A stretch of DNA of 64,000 bases from Lepiota brunneoincarnata (taxonomy: Eukaryota; Basidiomycota; Agaricomycetes; Agaricales; Agaricaceae), in NCBI GenBank assembly GCA_023014365.1, contig JAEBUN010000014.1, forward strand, positions 496,001-560,000. Direction: 5' to 3'. The notes beneath the pieces are model-generated. The model did not search any database and was not told the DNA's origin. It worked only from the letters and a program-made list of their open reading frames with translations. The translations under genes and the position numbers were made by a program. Of this stretch, positions 11,220-21,557 are shown one piece after another. Each line of letters opens with the position of its first letter. Position 1 is the stretch's first letter.

Positions 11220-12823
11220 CAGTAGGTCAAGAAACTGTCCCAATGTTTTCACCATTTGGAAAGATCAGCTAATAGTGAATCAAGGTGATTACATACATAC
11301 TTGGGAAAATAGACAATGATAATATAGCATATTGAGATCCTGAATCCGTTTAAATCACGTGATTTTTCCGAGAAGTAATGGATTAATTAATCATTTAAAA
11401 TATTAACTCATTAGGGACAGTTTTTTGATCCTCTGTCATTTTCCTAAAACCTGGTTTTGGACAGGCCAAATCAATACCAAATCAAGTGTGGGGATAACAA
11501 AAATTGTAATGTGACCCCCTCTATATCACATGATCATATTGAAATCACTTCAGCAATCTTTTCTTCTTACCATTACATCATGGAAGCTATATCTTCTACC
11601 TAGTGCTCTCAAGTCATTTTTCTTCCTCAGAATGGCTATTCCCTACAACAAACTCAGTCCAAACTGGTCTAGGCAAGAGTACTATTGAGCAGATCATGAA
11701 AGAAGTTGATCAAGATGAGGAAAATAATAAAGGAGGACAACCCTCCATGCTGTTTTCTCAGGGTAAACAATCAATAATTTACTAAATCACCACTGAGAAG
11801 CTTGGCAATGCTTTTCAAGCTACCCAAATCATCAACCCTATCTTTCCTACTCCTGTCACACTTCAAACAATCTGAAATATGCTCAAGAAGAACAATTTCT
11901 GGTCTGTTGTTAAGACCAAATGACCTCTTCTTAAGAAGCAATACTGAATTGCCCACTTCAAATTGCCCACAAGCACAAGAATTGGACAGTGGAAGATTGG
12001 AAAAGGATATTATGGACAGATGAAACAAAAATCAACAAGCTTGGGTCATATGGAAAGATGTATACTTGGAAGGAAAGAGGGGAGGACTCCCAGACAAGAC
12101 TATTATTCCTACTGTTAAGCATGAAGGTGGTCATAACATTATGGTATGGCAGGCTATGGGATGGAAAGGAGTAGGAATGCTAGTGGAGGTTGAGGGGATT
12201 ATAGATGTAGAGCAGTACTGTAAGATTTTGGAGTATGGCATGGTGGACAGCTTTGAAACTTTGGAGATGAAGGAGGAGGAGTAGGTATTCAAGCAGGACA
12301 AGGACTCAAAATACAAGTCTAAAAGGGCAGCAGAGTGGTTTGAAGATAACAATATGCAAGTTCTACTATGGCCCACACAATCCCCTGACCCTAATTCCAT
12401 TGAACACCTCTGGATATACCTGAAGGACTGGGTGAAGGGATATGAGAACCCACCTGAGATTATACATGAATTATGTGACAGGTTAGTGGTAAAGTGGAAT
12501 AGGATTGCTGCAGAAAGGTATCAAAAGCTTATAGAAAGCATGGCCAGAAGGCTCAAGGTATTTATCAAGGCAAAAGGAGGCTATAGAAAGTATTAATTAG
12601 GAAAATGATAGAGGGTCAAAAAACTGTCCCAATGAGTTAATATTTTAAATGATTAATTAATCCATTACTTCTCGGACAAATCATGTGATTTAAACGGATT
12701 CAGGATCTCAATATGCTATATTATCATTGTCTATTTTCCCAAGTATTTACATAATCAGCCTGGTCCACTATTAGCTGATCTTTCCAAATGGTAAAAACAT
12801 TGGGACAGTTTTTTGACCCACTG
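11220..12823 (+). mobile_element. Tc1-like DNA transposon 2
   Basis: 1604 bp, with TA duplications at 11218-11219 and 12824-12825. Removing it restores the F LTR sequence CTATATTTAGATAGATAAGG seen uninterrupted in the 3' LTR. It has the same TIR family as element 1 (CAGT(G/A)GGTCAA...TTGACCCACTG). Confidence 0.92.
11583..12596 (+). pseudogene. Tc1-like transposase, inactivated (element 2)
   Basis: Same layout as element 1: HTH region, then WTDETKIN (about 12012-12036), KHEGGHNIMVW (about 12120-12150), a degenerate second-Asp motif (KQDKDSKY instead of QDNDPKH, about 12292-12315) and SPDPNSIEHLW (about 12382-12415). It is broken by TAG at 12284 and by frame changes near 12080. The final 80 codons (12354-12596) are open to the natural stop. 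Confidence 0.85.
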
Positions 12824-12932
12824 TAGATAGATAAGGACTTGACTCACTATGACTCACTTACCTGAGTCCAGATATATATAGTAGGAGCACTGCCACACAT
12901 AGTAGTATATAAGGATACCTTACCATACCTTG

Positions 12933-13630
12933 TGTTATGATCCGTGCTCCTTCTGTATCCGAGGATAACTGGAGATGGCCTTCAATCACTCTACAAGGTG
13001 TCCGAGACGGTTGGCCTTATAGAGCTTAGTGGATCGCGCTCAATGAGATAATGAGGGAAGACGCCAAGTTAAGGCAGAGAGGTAAACGACCGCTGTTAAC
13101 AAGATTAAAGCTTAGGGCTTTAATCTCTACTTGTACAGGCCTTATATACCTATGAGGTGCTATATACTTGTTATAGGTTACTTGGCTGTTCTACTGGTCG
13201 TGCGCAGTCCTGACCATGATGCACATCCTGGCTGATGGCATCCTAGTGTTATTTATATTACAATGAGTCAGTACTCTTGTTACTGCTGTGCGATGTTCCA
13301 TCGCTTTCCTCTGACTCATAATCTTCTTCTCCCGATTGTATCTCCATGGAGTCCTCTCCGTTCTCGCTCTCCATTCTCTCAGTGCTTCCATCCGTATCGG
13401 AGGTTGGGTCGGTTGATCCATGGTTATCTTCCTCGTCCTCGGGGTATTCCAATATATCCTCCAAGGTTATCTCCATTCCTGCTTCTCTCGCCAGGTCCTG
13501 CATGGCGGTGTAATATTCCCCTTCCTCGTCTTCGTATTCTTGTGCCCGTAATTGGTCTGTAGTCTCCTGTACCCATCTTGTAAAGTCGAACAATAGTTCT
13601 TGTTCCTCCCGGTCTGGACTGTTCATAACA
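12933..13630 (-). repeat. G 3' LTR
   Basis: Minus orientation: starts TGTTATGAACAG at 13630 and ends ATCATAACA at 12933. The TATATAAG box (13141-13148, minus) is intact here. Immediately upstream on the minus strand is a polypurine tract, GAAGGGGATAA (13631-13641). The last 124 codons of the overlapping ORF run into this LTR. Confidence 0.95.
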
Positions 13631-14388
13631 TTATCCCCTTCGTAAGGTCTGATGTCCTCATCAGACATATCCTCAGTATAATCCGACAGGCTCTCCTGTA
13701 ATGTTTGATTTGGCGATGGGGTCCCAGTCGAAGTATGGGTCGGGTTCTGGGGAGTCGCTTCGGTAGCTTGGTGGTCTGGGGATGGCGGGTCTTGGGTGAG
13801 GTCGATGACGATGGGTTCTCTGGAGTGAATGGTGGCAGGTGCGCCGAAGGATCGATTCAGGAAGTCGGTGGCTTCCGCTAGCAGATGTGGTGGTGGCGTT
13901 GGTGGTCGGAATGACGACGGGGGCATTTTGAATTCGGGTGCGGAGGGGTCTGGCTGAAGTGGGGCGCTGCTTGGTGCTTGCAACAATGTGTCGAATATTG
14001 TTGTTCGTGGTTTCGCGTGTGAGGGATCGAGCTCTGCTTGGTATTCCTTGTGGGCGGCGATACAGGCCAGGTACCATACTTGCGGGTTGATGCTGGTAAG
14101 GGTTTCTCTCGCAGTGCTTCTCGTAATGGCCTGGGGCAATCTTTCGACAATATCGACATTGGTAGCGTGGGCATCCTGCTTTGATATGGCCGAATCGACA
14201 GCAGCAATTGCAGCGAGTTCGGGTGGTGGATAAGTGAGTGGTGGTAGTCCCGATGGGGGCATCATTAGAAGCAGATATAGCTTGTACAACACTTGATGGT
14301 TGGTTACTCGTATCCACCATGGGAGGGTTGGAAGGTTGGGTGGTGGTCCCGATAGGTAGGATAGGGCGGTCCTGACTTCCGCTTCCAT
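13258..14388 (-). CDS. ORF Y of G: overlapping ORF running into the 3' LTR
   Basis: An uninterrupted 376-codon frame overlaps the zinc-knuckle ORF for about 700 bp in a different frame and continues past its stop, across the polypurine tract, and about 370 bp into the LTR. It has protein-like features: NPQVWYLACIAAHKEY, then a Pro-rich stretch, then IVIDLTQD (a sequence like a SUMO-interacting motif), then a strongly acidic C-terminus rich in Glu, Asp and Ser (FDFTRWVQETTDQL, then ITLEDILEYPEDEEDN). The homologous region of F also has a second open-like frame past the end of its ORF X, with one TGA. Translation could be by frameshift from ORF X or from its own start. No known domain. It may be a chance frame, but the composition argues for coding. 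Confidence 0.45.
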   Translation of the reverse strand: MEAEVRTALSYLSGPPPNLPTLPWWIRVTNHQVLYKLYLLLMMPPSGLPPLTYPPPELAAIAAVDSAISKQDAHATNVDIVERLPQAITRSTARETLTSINPQVWYLACIAAHKEYQAELDPSHAKPRTTIFDTLLQAPSSAPLQPDPSAPEFKMPPSSFRPPTPPPHLLAEATDFLNRSFGAPATIHSREPIVIDLTQDPPSPDHQATEATPQNPTHTSTGTPSPNQTLQESLSDYTEDMSDEDIRPYEGDNVMNSPDREEQELLFDFTRWVQETTDQLRAQEYEDEEGEYYTAMQDLAREAGMEITLEDILEYPEDEEDNHGSTDPTSDTDGSTERMESENGEDSMEIQSGEEDYESEESDGTSHSSNKSTDSL

Positions 14389-14888
14389 TGCTCGGGCTTG
14401 GGATCGGACTCTCGAACGGGAATTCGGTGAGAGCGGTTGATAGCATGGCAGAAATGGTATTGCGGTCCTGTTCCTCTGTTGCGCTAGAAAGAATAGTGGC
14501 GCATAGTTTTTCGAATTCTGTTGCTCGGTCGTGGACGAAGGCGCTTGTGATACAGAAGAGCAGTAAATGTCTTCCAGCAGGTGTCGACCAGGGGTACCAT
14601 CGCTGGACTGCGTTTAAGACGGGTTCCGGTAATATGAAAGGGAACTTCGTGTAAAAGGATGGATCGTATCTCGGGTTGGTTGGAGGGAAGGAAGGTATGC
14701 CGGATGATATAAGGACTGTTGGTCCTGTCTGGTTGGTCGTCAGCGGTATCGGTGGCAGGGTTAGGTTGGCTATTTCCTGTGACGCGGTTCGCCAGGGATA
14801 TGATTCTTTCCCGGATGAGAAGGCGTCCATCGTTGTCTGGCTCTGGGAGGTCTGGAGTGGTTGCTCGAGTGTTGGGTGGTTGGGTCAT
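13673..14888 (-). CDS. ORF X of G: post-integrase zinc-knuckle protein
   Basis: Follows the integrase-chromodomain frame with overlap. An N-terminal candidate start (MTQPPNTRATTPDLPEPD, 14888) appears to continue by a frame change into the frame open from 14830 to 13673. That frame holds a helical part (LPEPVLNAVQRWYPW; EFEKLCATILSSATEEQDR), then two zinc knuckles: CNCC-x4-H-x4-C and CRYC-x6-H-x4-C at about 14135-14225. It ends with YFDWDPIAKSNITGEPV. The same knuckle pair and a matching end (DNIAKFNIAGEL) are found after the integrase of F, so the ORF is conserved between two distinct families. The role is unknown; it probably binds nucleic acid, as a second nucleocapsid-like protein or an accessory factor. 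Confidence 0.6.
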
Positions 14889-15990
14889 TGGTGGGGTTGT
14901 CTAATTTGTGGGCCCTTTTATATTCTTCAATGACTTCCTTGGCGTTCTCCAGGTTTGCTTCTGGCTCCCAGGAATCCTCAGTGGGAAGGTATCCTTTCCA
15001 TCTGACTAGGAATTGATACTTGTTCCGGAATTTTCTGTGGCGCAGTATTGACTCGACCTCGTATTCTTCTTCTCCATTTACAAGGTCGGGTGGTGGGGCT
15101 GTGTTGTATTCCCCATGTGTGTCGTTCTCTTCTGCAGGCATTAGGAGGCTCGCATGAAACTTGTTGTGGATCTTCCATTTGATGGGTAATTTTAGTTCAT
15201 AGGTTACAGGTCCGAGTTTTCTTGTTATGGTGAAGGGACCTTCTCGGCGTTGGGCCAGTTTCTTTGAGGCGTACTGAATTGGGAGGTTGCGGTTGTCGAG
15301 CCAAACCTTCTGTCCAACTTTTAGATTGATATCTGGCCGGTTATATCTTGCAGCCATTTTTAGTCTGGCTTGTTCATGCGCAGCTTGGGCTTCTTGGCGT
15401 ATCTTGGCGAGGTATTTAAACTTCTCTCCTATTGCTGGAATGTTCGTTGGCTCCTCGGAGGTCGGAAATCCTTTGGGGCTTGATCCATAGAGGAGTTCAA
15501 ATGGGGTATGTTGGTGTTCGGCATGTGTTTTCGAGTTGTGGACATATTCCAGGAGTGGGAGTGCCTTTACCCATTTGTTCGGGTTCGATGAGCAATAGAT
15601 GCCAAGGTAGAGTTCTATTTCTTGATTGAATCGCTCTGTTTGTCCGTCTGTCTGGGGGTGGTAGGCGGTAGAGAGTGCTTGTTCGATTCCGAGTTGTTTG
15701 TAGAATTCTTTCATGGATTTGGCAGCGAATCTGGGGTCGCGATCACTGAGAACTTTCTCGGGAAGGCCAAATCTAGAGAATAGCCGTTTGATAAGAATTT
15801 CGGCGATCTTGTCCGCGTTGGCGGTTTTCGCAGTAGGTTCTAGAATTATCCCCTTCGTAAGCTGGTCGACCACGACCAGTATAGAATCATGGGGTCCGTC
15901 CGGGGGTAGGTCTGTGATAAGATCCATCGAGATGTTCGAGAATGGACGGGTAGAACGGGGTCCAGGGATAGGGTTGAAGCGGTGGTTTTA
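14770..15990 (-). CDS. G integrase core and chromodomain
   Basis: Contains the integrase catalytic Asp residues in MDLITDLP and VLSDRDPRF, the Glu in GQTERFNQEIELYL, the conserved STAYHPQTDGQTERF box, a C-terminal GPFTITRKLGPVTYELKLP segment and a chromodomain (EYEVESILRHRKF, then FLVRWKGYLPTEDSWEP, about residues 280-330). It inserts element DNA; the chromodomain is thought to guide insertion to modified histones. It is separated from the upstream zinc-binding part by a frame change near 15930-15990. All catalytic residues are present. Confidence 0.9.
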
Positions 15991-17850
15991 AGGGGGTGGC
16001 GATTGATCTTGTATTGTTGGCAAGCACCACATCCTTTGACGTAGTTTTTGACAAATGATCGCATCCCGGGCCAGTAGGCGTATTCCTGGAGTTTTCTAGT
16101 TGTTTCTGCGATTCCAGGGTGTCCTGCGGTGGGTGAGTCGTGTACTCTTTGCAGTAAGCGGCGTCTGAGGTGTAAATCCTGTGGTATAAATAGTTTTCCT
16201 TGAACACGTGGGTGTCCTGAGTCATCTTCTTGGGCGATGTCGGTCTGTTTCTTTTTCTTCCACAGCTCTTTTATTTCCTGTTTAGTATTTTCGTCGATAA
16301 TATGGATATGCTGTGGCTGTTCTGGGGTGAAGAATTTGTCAGGGAGTGCGACGACCTGTTTGTTGTCTCTTGTCTTGGGTTCATGATCGGGTCGTCTGGA
16401 AAGGGCATCTGCTGGTCCATTTTTCTTTCCAGGGATATGTCGGATTTCGATGTCAAATCGTTGCATGTAGGCAATCCATCGGGCTTGTCTTCTGCTGAGG
16501 TCTTCAGGTTTTCTCCAGCGGCGAAGGTTGTCGTGATCTGACCATACGATGGTCTTGTGTGATGATCCTTCTATGTGGTGATGCCATTCTTTGAGTGCTC
16601 GGATAATGGCGAAGAGTTCCTGTTCGGAGCAATGATAGTTGCGTTCGGCTGGTGAGAATCCTTTCGAGAAGTATGCGACTGGGTGTTTAACTCCATTGTT
16701 GTCGCGTTGAAGTAGGACTGCTCCTGATGCAAATAGTGATGCGTCGCATTCGATTTCGAAGGGTTTGTCTCGGTCGGGGACCATTAATACCGGTTCGCTT
16801 TGGAATTTTCTCTTGAGAGTATCGAAGGCGTTCTGGCATTCTTCTGTCCATTCGAATTTCTTGGTTTTGGACATTAGGGCATTGAGAGGTTTTGCCCATG
16901 TGGCGTATTGGTGTATGAATTTTCGATAGAAGTTGCAAAATCCTATGAATTTTCGTATGTCGCGCGGGGTAGTTGGTGTTGGCCATTCAGCAATGCCTTT
17001 GAGCTTTGCTGGGTCCATTGAAACTGAGTCGGGAGTGATAATAACTCCTAGATATTCGAGTCGTTGTTGTTCGAATTCGCATTTCTCGGTTTTGAGGTAT
17101 AGATCGTTGTCCTTGAGTATCTTGAGTACTTCTCTTGTGAGGCGTCGAAGTTCTTGTTTTGTTTTTGCGTGAATGAGGATGTCGTCCATGTAAACGAATT
17201 ACTCCTCCATTGTCGATGAGTTTTCGGAATAATGAGTCCATCATGGTTTGGAATGTTGCTGGGGAGTTACACATTCCAAAGAACATAACCGTGGGTTCGA
17301 ATAATCCTCGGGGTGTCCTGAAGGCTCCTTTCCATTCATCTCCTTTGCGTATGCGGATGTTGTTGTATCCTGCTCGTACGTCGAGTTTGGTAAAGTACTT
17401 TGATCCTCGGAGTTTGTCGAGAATATGAGAGATGAGGGGGAGGTTGTATGCATTTTTGACGGTATGCTCGTTGAGGTACCTGTAGTCTTGACAGGGGCGT
17501 AGTTTTCCAGTCTTTCTTTCCTACGAAGAAGAAAGGTGATGCCATTGGCGATTCGGATGGTCGAATGTATCCCTTTTGAAGGTTTTCTTCTAGGAACGTG
17601 TCGAGTTCCTTTTCTTCATTGAGGGAGAGTCGGTAGGACTTCATGGCAATTGGTTTGAATGATTCCTTGAGTTCAATTTTGTGATCCCATGGTCGTTGTG
17701 GGGGGAATCGTTCGGCTTGTTTCTTGCTAAATACTGGGAGGTATTCGTGGAATTCCGTGGGTACGACTTTTCTTGGGTCGTCGTTTTTCTTTTCTCCGTG
17801 TTGTACGGCGAGGAATTGTGATGCAGGAGGCTTTGAAGTTGATTTCTTCG
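15850..17850 (-). pseudogene. G reverse transcriptase, RNase H and integrase zinc-binding region (frameshifted)
   Basis: RT begins near 17840 ([20 protein letters not shown]) and includes [40 protein letters not shown] and the catalytic MDD in MDDILIHAK (17189). RNase H follows (EIECDASLFASGAVLLQ; YFSKGFSPAERNYHCSEQEL), then the HHCC zinc domain (AGHPGIAETTRK, KGCGACQQYK, about 16035-16110). The frame changes near 17825, 17515, 17195 and 15960, each explainable by one inserted or lost base. Given only about 1.6% LTR divergence this may be recent decay or homopolymer-type assembly error. If the shifts are errors, G may be functional. Confidence 0.85.
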
Positions 17851-18416
17851 AAGCTTGTGGGCTCTAGTGTGGAGATGTGGTTGAGTTGGTCGTTGTAGAT
17901 CCAATCGGGTTCCATGGATTGGATGAGTTCTCGGAATATAGTGTTGTCCCAACGTTCGTTTCTCCAGCGTAGTTGTTTGGCATCCCAGTCGATGTCTGGG
18001 TTGTGTTCTGCAAGCCAAGGGAATCCAAGGATGAGTCTTGGGCTTCCGAGGGAGACTACTTTTGGTTTGATCTCCATATTCTTCCCGTTAACCGTTAGGT
18101 TGAGGGTCGTGTAGTGGGTGGCTGTTCCATTTTCGTTAACAGATCCATCGGCATTTCGTACTTCGATGGGTCGATCGAGGGGTGTTGTTTTGAATGAATG
18201 TTGTTTGACCATTCCGGGGTCAATGAAGTTTCCTGCTGCTCCTGAGTCGAGTAGGGCGAGTAGTTCCACGCTTTCGGGTCCTTCCTTAGTGAATTTGTGT
18301 TTTCGGATTCGACAGGGTAGATGTATTACGCGTGCTGACGATTCCTGTAACTTTACAACATTAATATCATTTTGTGAATAGGAGAGGGAAGGAGGTCTTT
18401 GTGGAGGGCTAGACAT
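17727..18416 (-). CDS. G aspartic protease
   Basis: Retropepsin-type: [19 protein letters not shown] carries the catalytic DSG, followed by the second hydrophobic glycine box [17 protein letters not shown]. It would cleave the Gag-Pol polyprotein. It starts at [15 protein letters not shown], 15 bp after the gag stop at 18431. The frame leaves pol near 17825 because of a one-base shift, so the annotated C-terminus beyond FKAS is out of frame. Confidence 0.88.
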   Translation of the reverse strand: MSSPPQRPPSLSYSQNDINVVKLQESSARVIHLPCRIRKHKFTKEGPESVELLALLDSGAAGNFIDPGMVKQHSFKTTPLDRPIEVRNADGSVNENGTATHYTTLNLTVNGKNMEIKPKVVSLGSPRLILGFPWLAEHNPDIDWDAKQLRWRNERWDNTIFRELIQSMEPDWIYNDQLNHISTLEPTSFEEINFKASCITIPRRTTRRKEKRRPKKSRTHGIPRIPPSI

Positions 18417-18430
18417 GGTGGCTAGTCTCC

Positions 18431-20292
18431 TTAGGCAAAATCCTTAACCAGAGGGGCATCTGGGTGGTTGGATTCATTTGCAAAATGTTCGTAGATGTCC
18501 TCGACTTCTTCGTCGGTTGCATCTTCTAGTATGTTGTATAGCGAGTTCTTTTTCCTGTAGCTTGCTTGTCTTCTTCTGGATATCGCATTTGACCGGTTTC
18601 TGGCATCCAAATTGCGGGGTAATTCGGATCGGCGATATATTGTCTTCTTGGTGGGGCATTCGCGGGCGAAGTGTCCAGTCTTGCGGCAGTTGAAGCATCT
18701 CTTTTCCTTGAGATCCTTTCTTTGGGCGTCCGTGAGGATTGCATTGAGGGCTTCGCGGGTGCGTTCTTGTACCAACTGGTGGAGTCTGTCTTCTTCGGTC
18801 TCCTCGTCTTCATCAGCTTCCTCGGCGAGTAGATCTGGCTCGTCCTCAAAGTCGAGGTTGTAGACTGCTTCGGCGAGTTGGTCAATATCCATTGCGTTAG
18901 GGTCTGTTGCTTGATAGGGCAGTGGGACACGGCGCGTAAAAGCATTTCTTTTCCCTTTAAATGGGCGAGTGCGCGAAGTCGTTGGAAACGAGGGAGTTCC
19001 TCGAGTTTGCATATAGTCGCGTTGAGTTTGTAGTATCTGATATGCTGTTCGAGCTTGCTTGAACCAGTCGCTGAGTTTGTTTCCTGGATTGAGGCTAATT
19101 GTCTTGATTGCGACGGGGCGATCCAGCCCGTTCTTGAAATAGTTGACCGCCGCCACTCCATCTCCAAGGTCGGCCTGATAGGCAAGTATCTGGAACTGGG
19201 ATATGTAATCATCGATATATCGTCCATTCTGTTTGAGGTGGCGGATTCTGTCCATTGCATCGGCGGGGACATTGTTTGGGGCGAAGGATGTATCGAGTCC
19301 TTCGAGAAATTTCTTCCATGTCGGAAGGGTCTGGCTTCCATCAAGTTCTTTGTTTGATTCCAAGAATGCTCCTCTCCATGTTGCGGCGGGGCCGGTGGAC
19401 ATGTATGAAAGGGTGAATTGTATCTTGGTCTTGTCATCGGAAAAGGCTCCTGGCTTTGCATCGATATATAGTTGTACTGCATCCTTCCAGAGGTGGAAGT
19501 AGTCGGTCTCTCCATTAAAGGTTGGGGGTGTATTGATTTTTGCGGAGGAGGCCATATTGTTAATGTCAGAGGTTGTGGATTCCTCGTCGGAAGTGTGAAT
19601 AGACCCGGTAGTGGGGCTAACTTCGGATGGTTCGGATTGTACAGGGGAACTGGATCGAGGCGGTGAGTGTACCGGTGATCCAAGTGGTGATGCGAGGGGT
19701 GAGAATGTTCTTGGGGGTTTCTGTTGCGAAGTGTTGTCGCTAGTTCTTGTACTTGTTGAGGGTTGAGGACCGGAGGATGGGGTAGATGTTCTATGAATCG
19801 GCTCCCCGAGCTTTGAGCGGGTCGAGGTGGCAGTTCTTTCAGGTGGTGGTTGTTTAGGTAGGGATTGAAGAACTGATGCTGGGGGTGCTGGGTATCCTGG
19901 GTCTTCTGTTCGACGTTGAACTCTCTCGGTAGGTTGTGTAGGGTACGGTGCGGAACCAGAGGGTGAACGAGTGAGGGGTATAGGTTTTGTTTTCTTTTTA
20001 GGGTCCGTGGTGGAGGGGGTGTGAAGTCGGGTTCGGAGTTGGTTGTCGACCAGTCAGAACTGTTGGATTCTTCGTAGTCGGTGGCAAGGGGGTCATTTCG
20101 GTTTGTAGACAGGGTGAAGAGGGAAGAAGTCGAAGGTGAAGGTGAGGGTGAATAAACAACGCTTGCGGGTGCGTTATCCCAATCGACGCTTGAAGGTGCG
20201 GATGACCTGTATACAACGCTTACAGGTGCGTTATCCCAATCAACACTTAAAGGTGTGGATGACCTATCAACGCTTTCGGTGCGTCTGACCAA
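18431..20292 (-). CDS. G Gag (capsid-nucleocapsid)
   Basis: Capsid region: PPTFNGETDYFHLWKDAVQL, then TWRGAFLESNK, YISQFQILAYQADLGDG and LSDWFKQARTAYQIL. The nucleocapsid has one zinc knuckle, CFNCRKTGHFAREC (C-x2-C-x4-H-x4-C, about 18645-18690). ATG at 19555 (MASSAKINTPP) is one possible start, but the frame stays open upstream (Ser/Pro/Thr-rich) to about 19995. There a one-base shift in an A-rich run connects to a further N-terminal frame starting at 20292 (MVRRTESVDRSS). That segment includes the tandem repeat at 20170-20290. Confidence 0.88.
20160..20285 (-). repeat. Tandem repeat in the N-terminal coding part of G gag
   Basis: About two copies of a roughly 57-bp unit, coding for SVDWDNAP separated by S/V/Y-rich linkers. 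The units differ mainly by transitions. Confidence 0.7.
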
Positions 20293-20468
20293 GGGTGCAG
20301 AGGGTATGGTGGCCTGCTCTACAGGGGTGTATCACCGGACAGCGACAAGGCGTGTCGTCAGATACAGTTGGCACTCGGATAGCGATAAAGCGTATCGTCT
20401 GCCGGTGTGGAAGGGTAGCGACAAGGCGTACCGATACCACGGGGTGTACGATGGAGGTTGTCCAAAGG

Positions 20469-20480
20469 AAGCTTTAATCT
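20469..20480 (-). promoter_or_regulatory. G self-complementary primer-binding site
   Basis: AGATTAAAGCTT (minus) starts 2 nt inside the 5' LTR boundary. Its exact complement lies within the LTR at 20652-20663, about 35 nt downstream of the TATA box, where the RNA should start. This matches the Tf1-type self-priming layout and no TGG tRNA site is present. Confidence 0.7.
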
Positions 20481-20482
20481 AA

Positions 20483-21180
20483 TGTTATGATCCATGCTCC
20501 TTCTGTATCCGAGGATAACTGGAGACGGCCTTCAATCACTCTACAAGGTGTCCGAGACGGTTGGCCTTATAGAGCTTAGTGGATCGCGCTCAATGAGATA
20601 ACGAGGGAAGACGCCAAGTTAAGGCAGAGAGGTAAACGACCGCTGTTAACAAGATTAAAGCTTAGGGCTTTAATCTCTACTTGTACAGGCCTTATTTACC
20701 TATGAGGTGCTATATACTCGTTATAGGTTACTTGGCTGTTCTACTGGTCATGCGCAGTCCTGACCATGATGCACATCCTGGCTGATGGCATCCTAGTGTT
20801 ATTTATATTACAATGAGTCAGTACTCTTGTTACTGCTGTGCGATGTTCCATCGCTTTCCTCTGACTCATAATCTTCTTCTCCCGATTGTATCTCCATAGA
20901 GTCCTCTCCGTTCTCGCTCTCCATTCTCTCAGTGCTTCCATCCGTATCAGAGGTTGGGTTGGTTGATCCATGGTTATCTTCCTCGTCCTCGGGGTATTCC
21001 AATATATCCTCCAAGGTTATCTCCATTCCTGCTTCTCTCGCCAGGTCCTGCATGGCGGTGTAATATTCCCCTTCCTCATCTTCGTATTCTTGTGCCCGTA
21101 ATTGGTCTGTAGTCTCCTGTACCCATCTTGTAAAGTCGAACAATAGTTCTTGTTCCTCCCGGTCTGGACTGTTTATAACA
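20483..21180 (-). repeat. G 5' LTR (promoter LTR)
   Basis: Minus orientation, 698 bp, paired with 12933-13630. The TATA-like box reads TAAATAAG here (20691-20698) versus TATATAAG in the other LTR. The predicted RNA start is near 20663. It also contains the 111-codon acidic reading frame 20808-21143, with one amino-acid difference noticed from the 3' copy. Confidence 0.95.
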
Positions 21181-21363
21181 CCTTGTATCCTTATCTTAGT
21201 GTTATACAGTCCTTGCCTCCTATACCTCTTTGCCCCTAAACCGGCTGGATTATAGTGCTATGTCATCTCCAAGTCATGCTTAGTAGGACAGGACCAAGTC
21301 TGTATAGACATCCTGCCACAAACTCTGTGCTACTCAAGAGCAAACCCCTAACCTGGGTAACAA

Positions 21364-21375
21364 AACACTAAGATA
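21364..21375 (+). promoter_or_regulatory. F self-complementary primer-binding site
   Basis: AACACTAAGATA, 1 nt after the LTR end, is the exact complement of TATCTTAGTGTT at 21192-21203 in the LTR. That segment lies about 33 nt downstream of the TATATAAG box once G is removed. Confidence 0.72.
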
Positions 21376-21557
21376 CTCAGCTGCTTATCCTCTCTCATTG
21401 CCCTCTGCTCTGCTGCTGTCTGATACAGCAAGGTACTTTGGTTGTCTAAATACAACATGTCAAAACCAATGTTCTGTGTAGCCATCACTATGTCCCTGCA
21501 CCTCTCCCTGCCAGACAACCTGGCATACATACTCCTCTTCTTGTTTGCCACCCTCAC

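Larger units (their letters stand above)
12933..21180 (-). mobile_element. Gypsy chromovirus G, full length and relatively young
   Basis: 8248 bp, with two 698-bp LTRs (12933-13630 and 20483-21180) flanked by perfect CCTTG duplications (12928-12932 and 21181-21185). The LTRs differ at about 11 positions by eye (1.6%), ten of them transitions and eight at CpG. It encodes on the minus strand, in order, gag, protease, RT-RNase H, integrase with chromodomain, and two overlapping extra ORFs. It is CpG-rich compared with the older elements around it. Single-base frameshifts in gag and pol are either early decay or assembly errors. Confidence 0.95.
11109..21362 (+). repeat. F 5' LTR, split by a Tc1 and by gypsy G
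   Basis: Begins TGTTATCAGAAG and ends CTGGGTAACA. Its three pieces (11109-11219, 12826-12932, 21186-21362) together match the intact 3' LTR. It holds a TATATAAG box at 12906-12913. The predicted transcription start (TATCTTAGTG, 21192) is now 8.2 kb away from that box because G inserted between them. Confidence 0.92.

Noticed and set aside
18526..20292. 588-codon minus-strand frame over G gag as one protein
   Set aside because: Only its first part (to about 19995) looks like Gag; beyond that the true Gag is in the overlapping frame holding the capsid and zinc knuckle.
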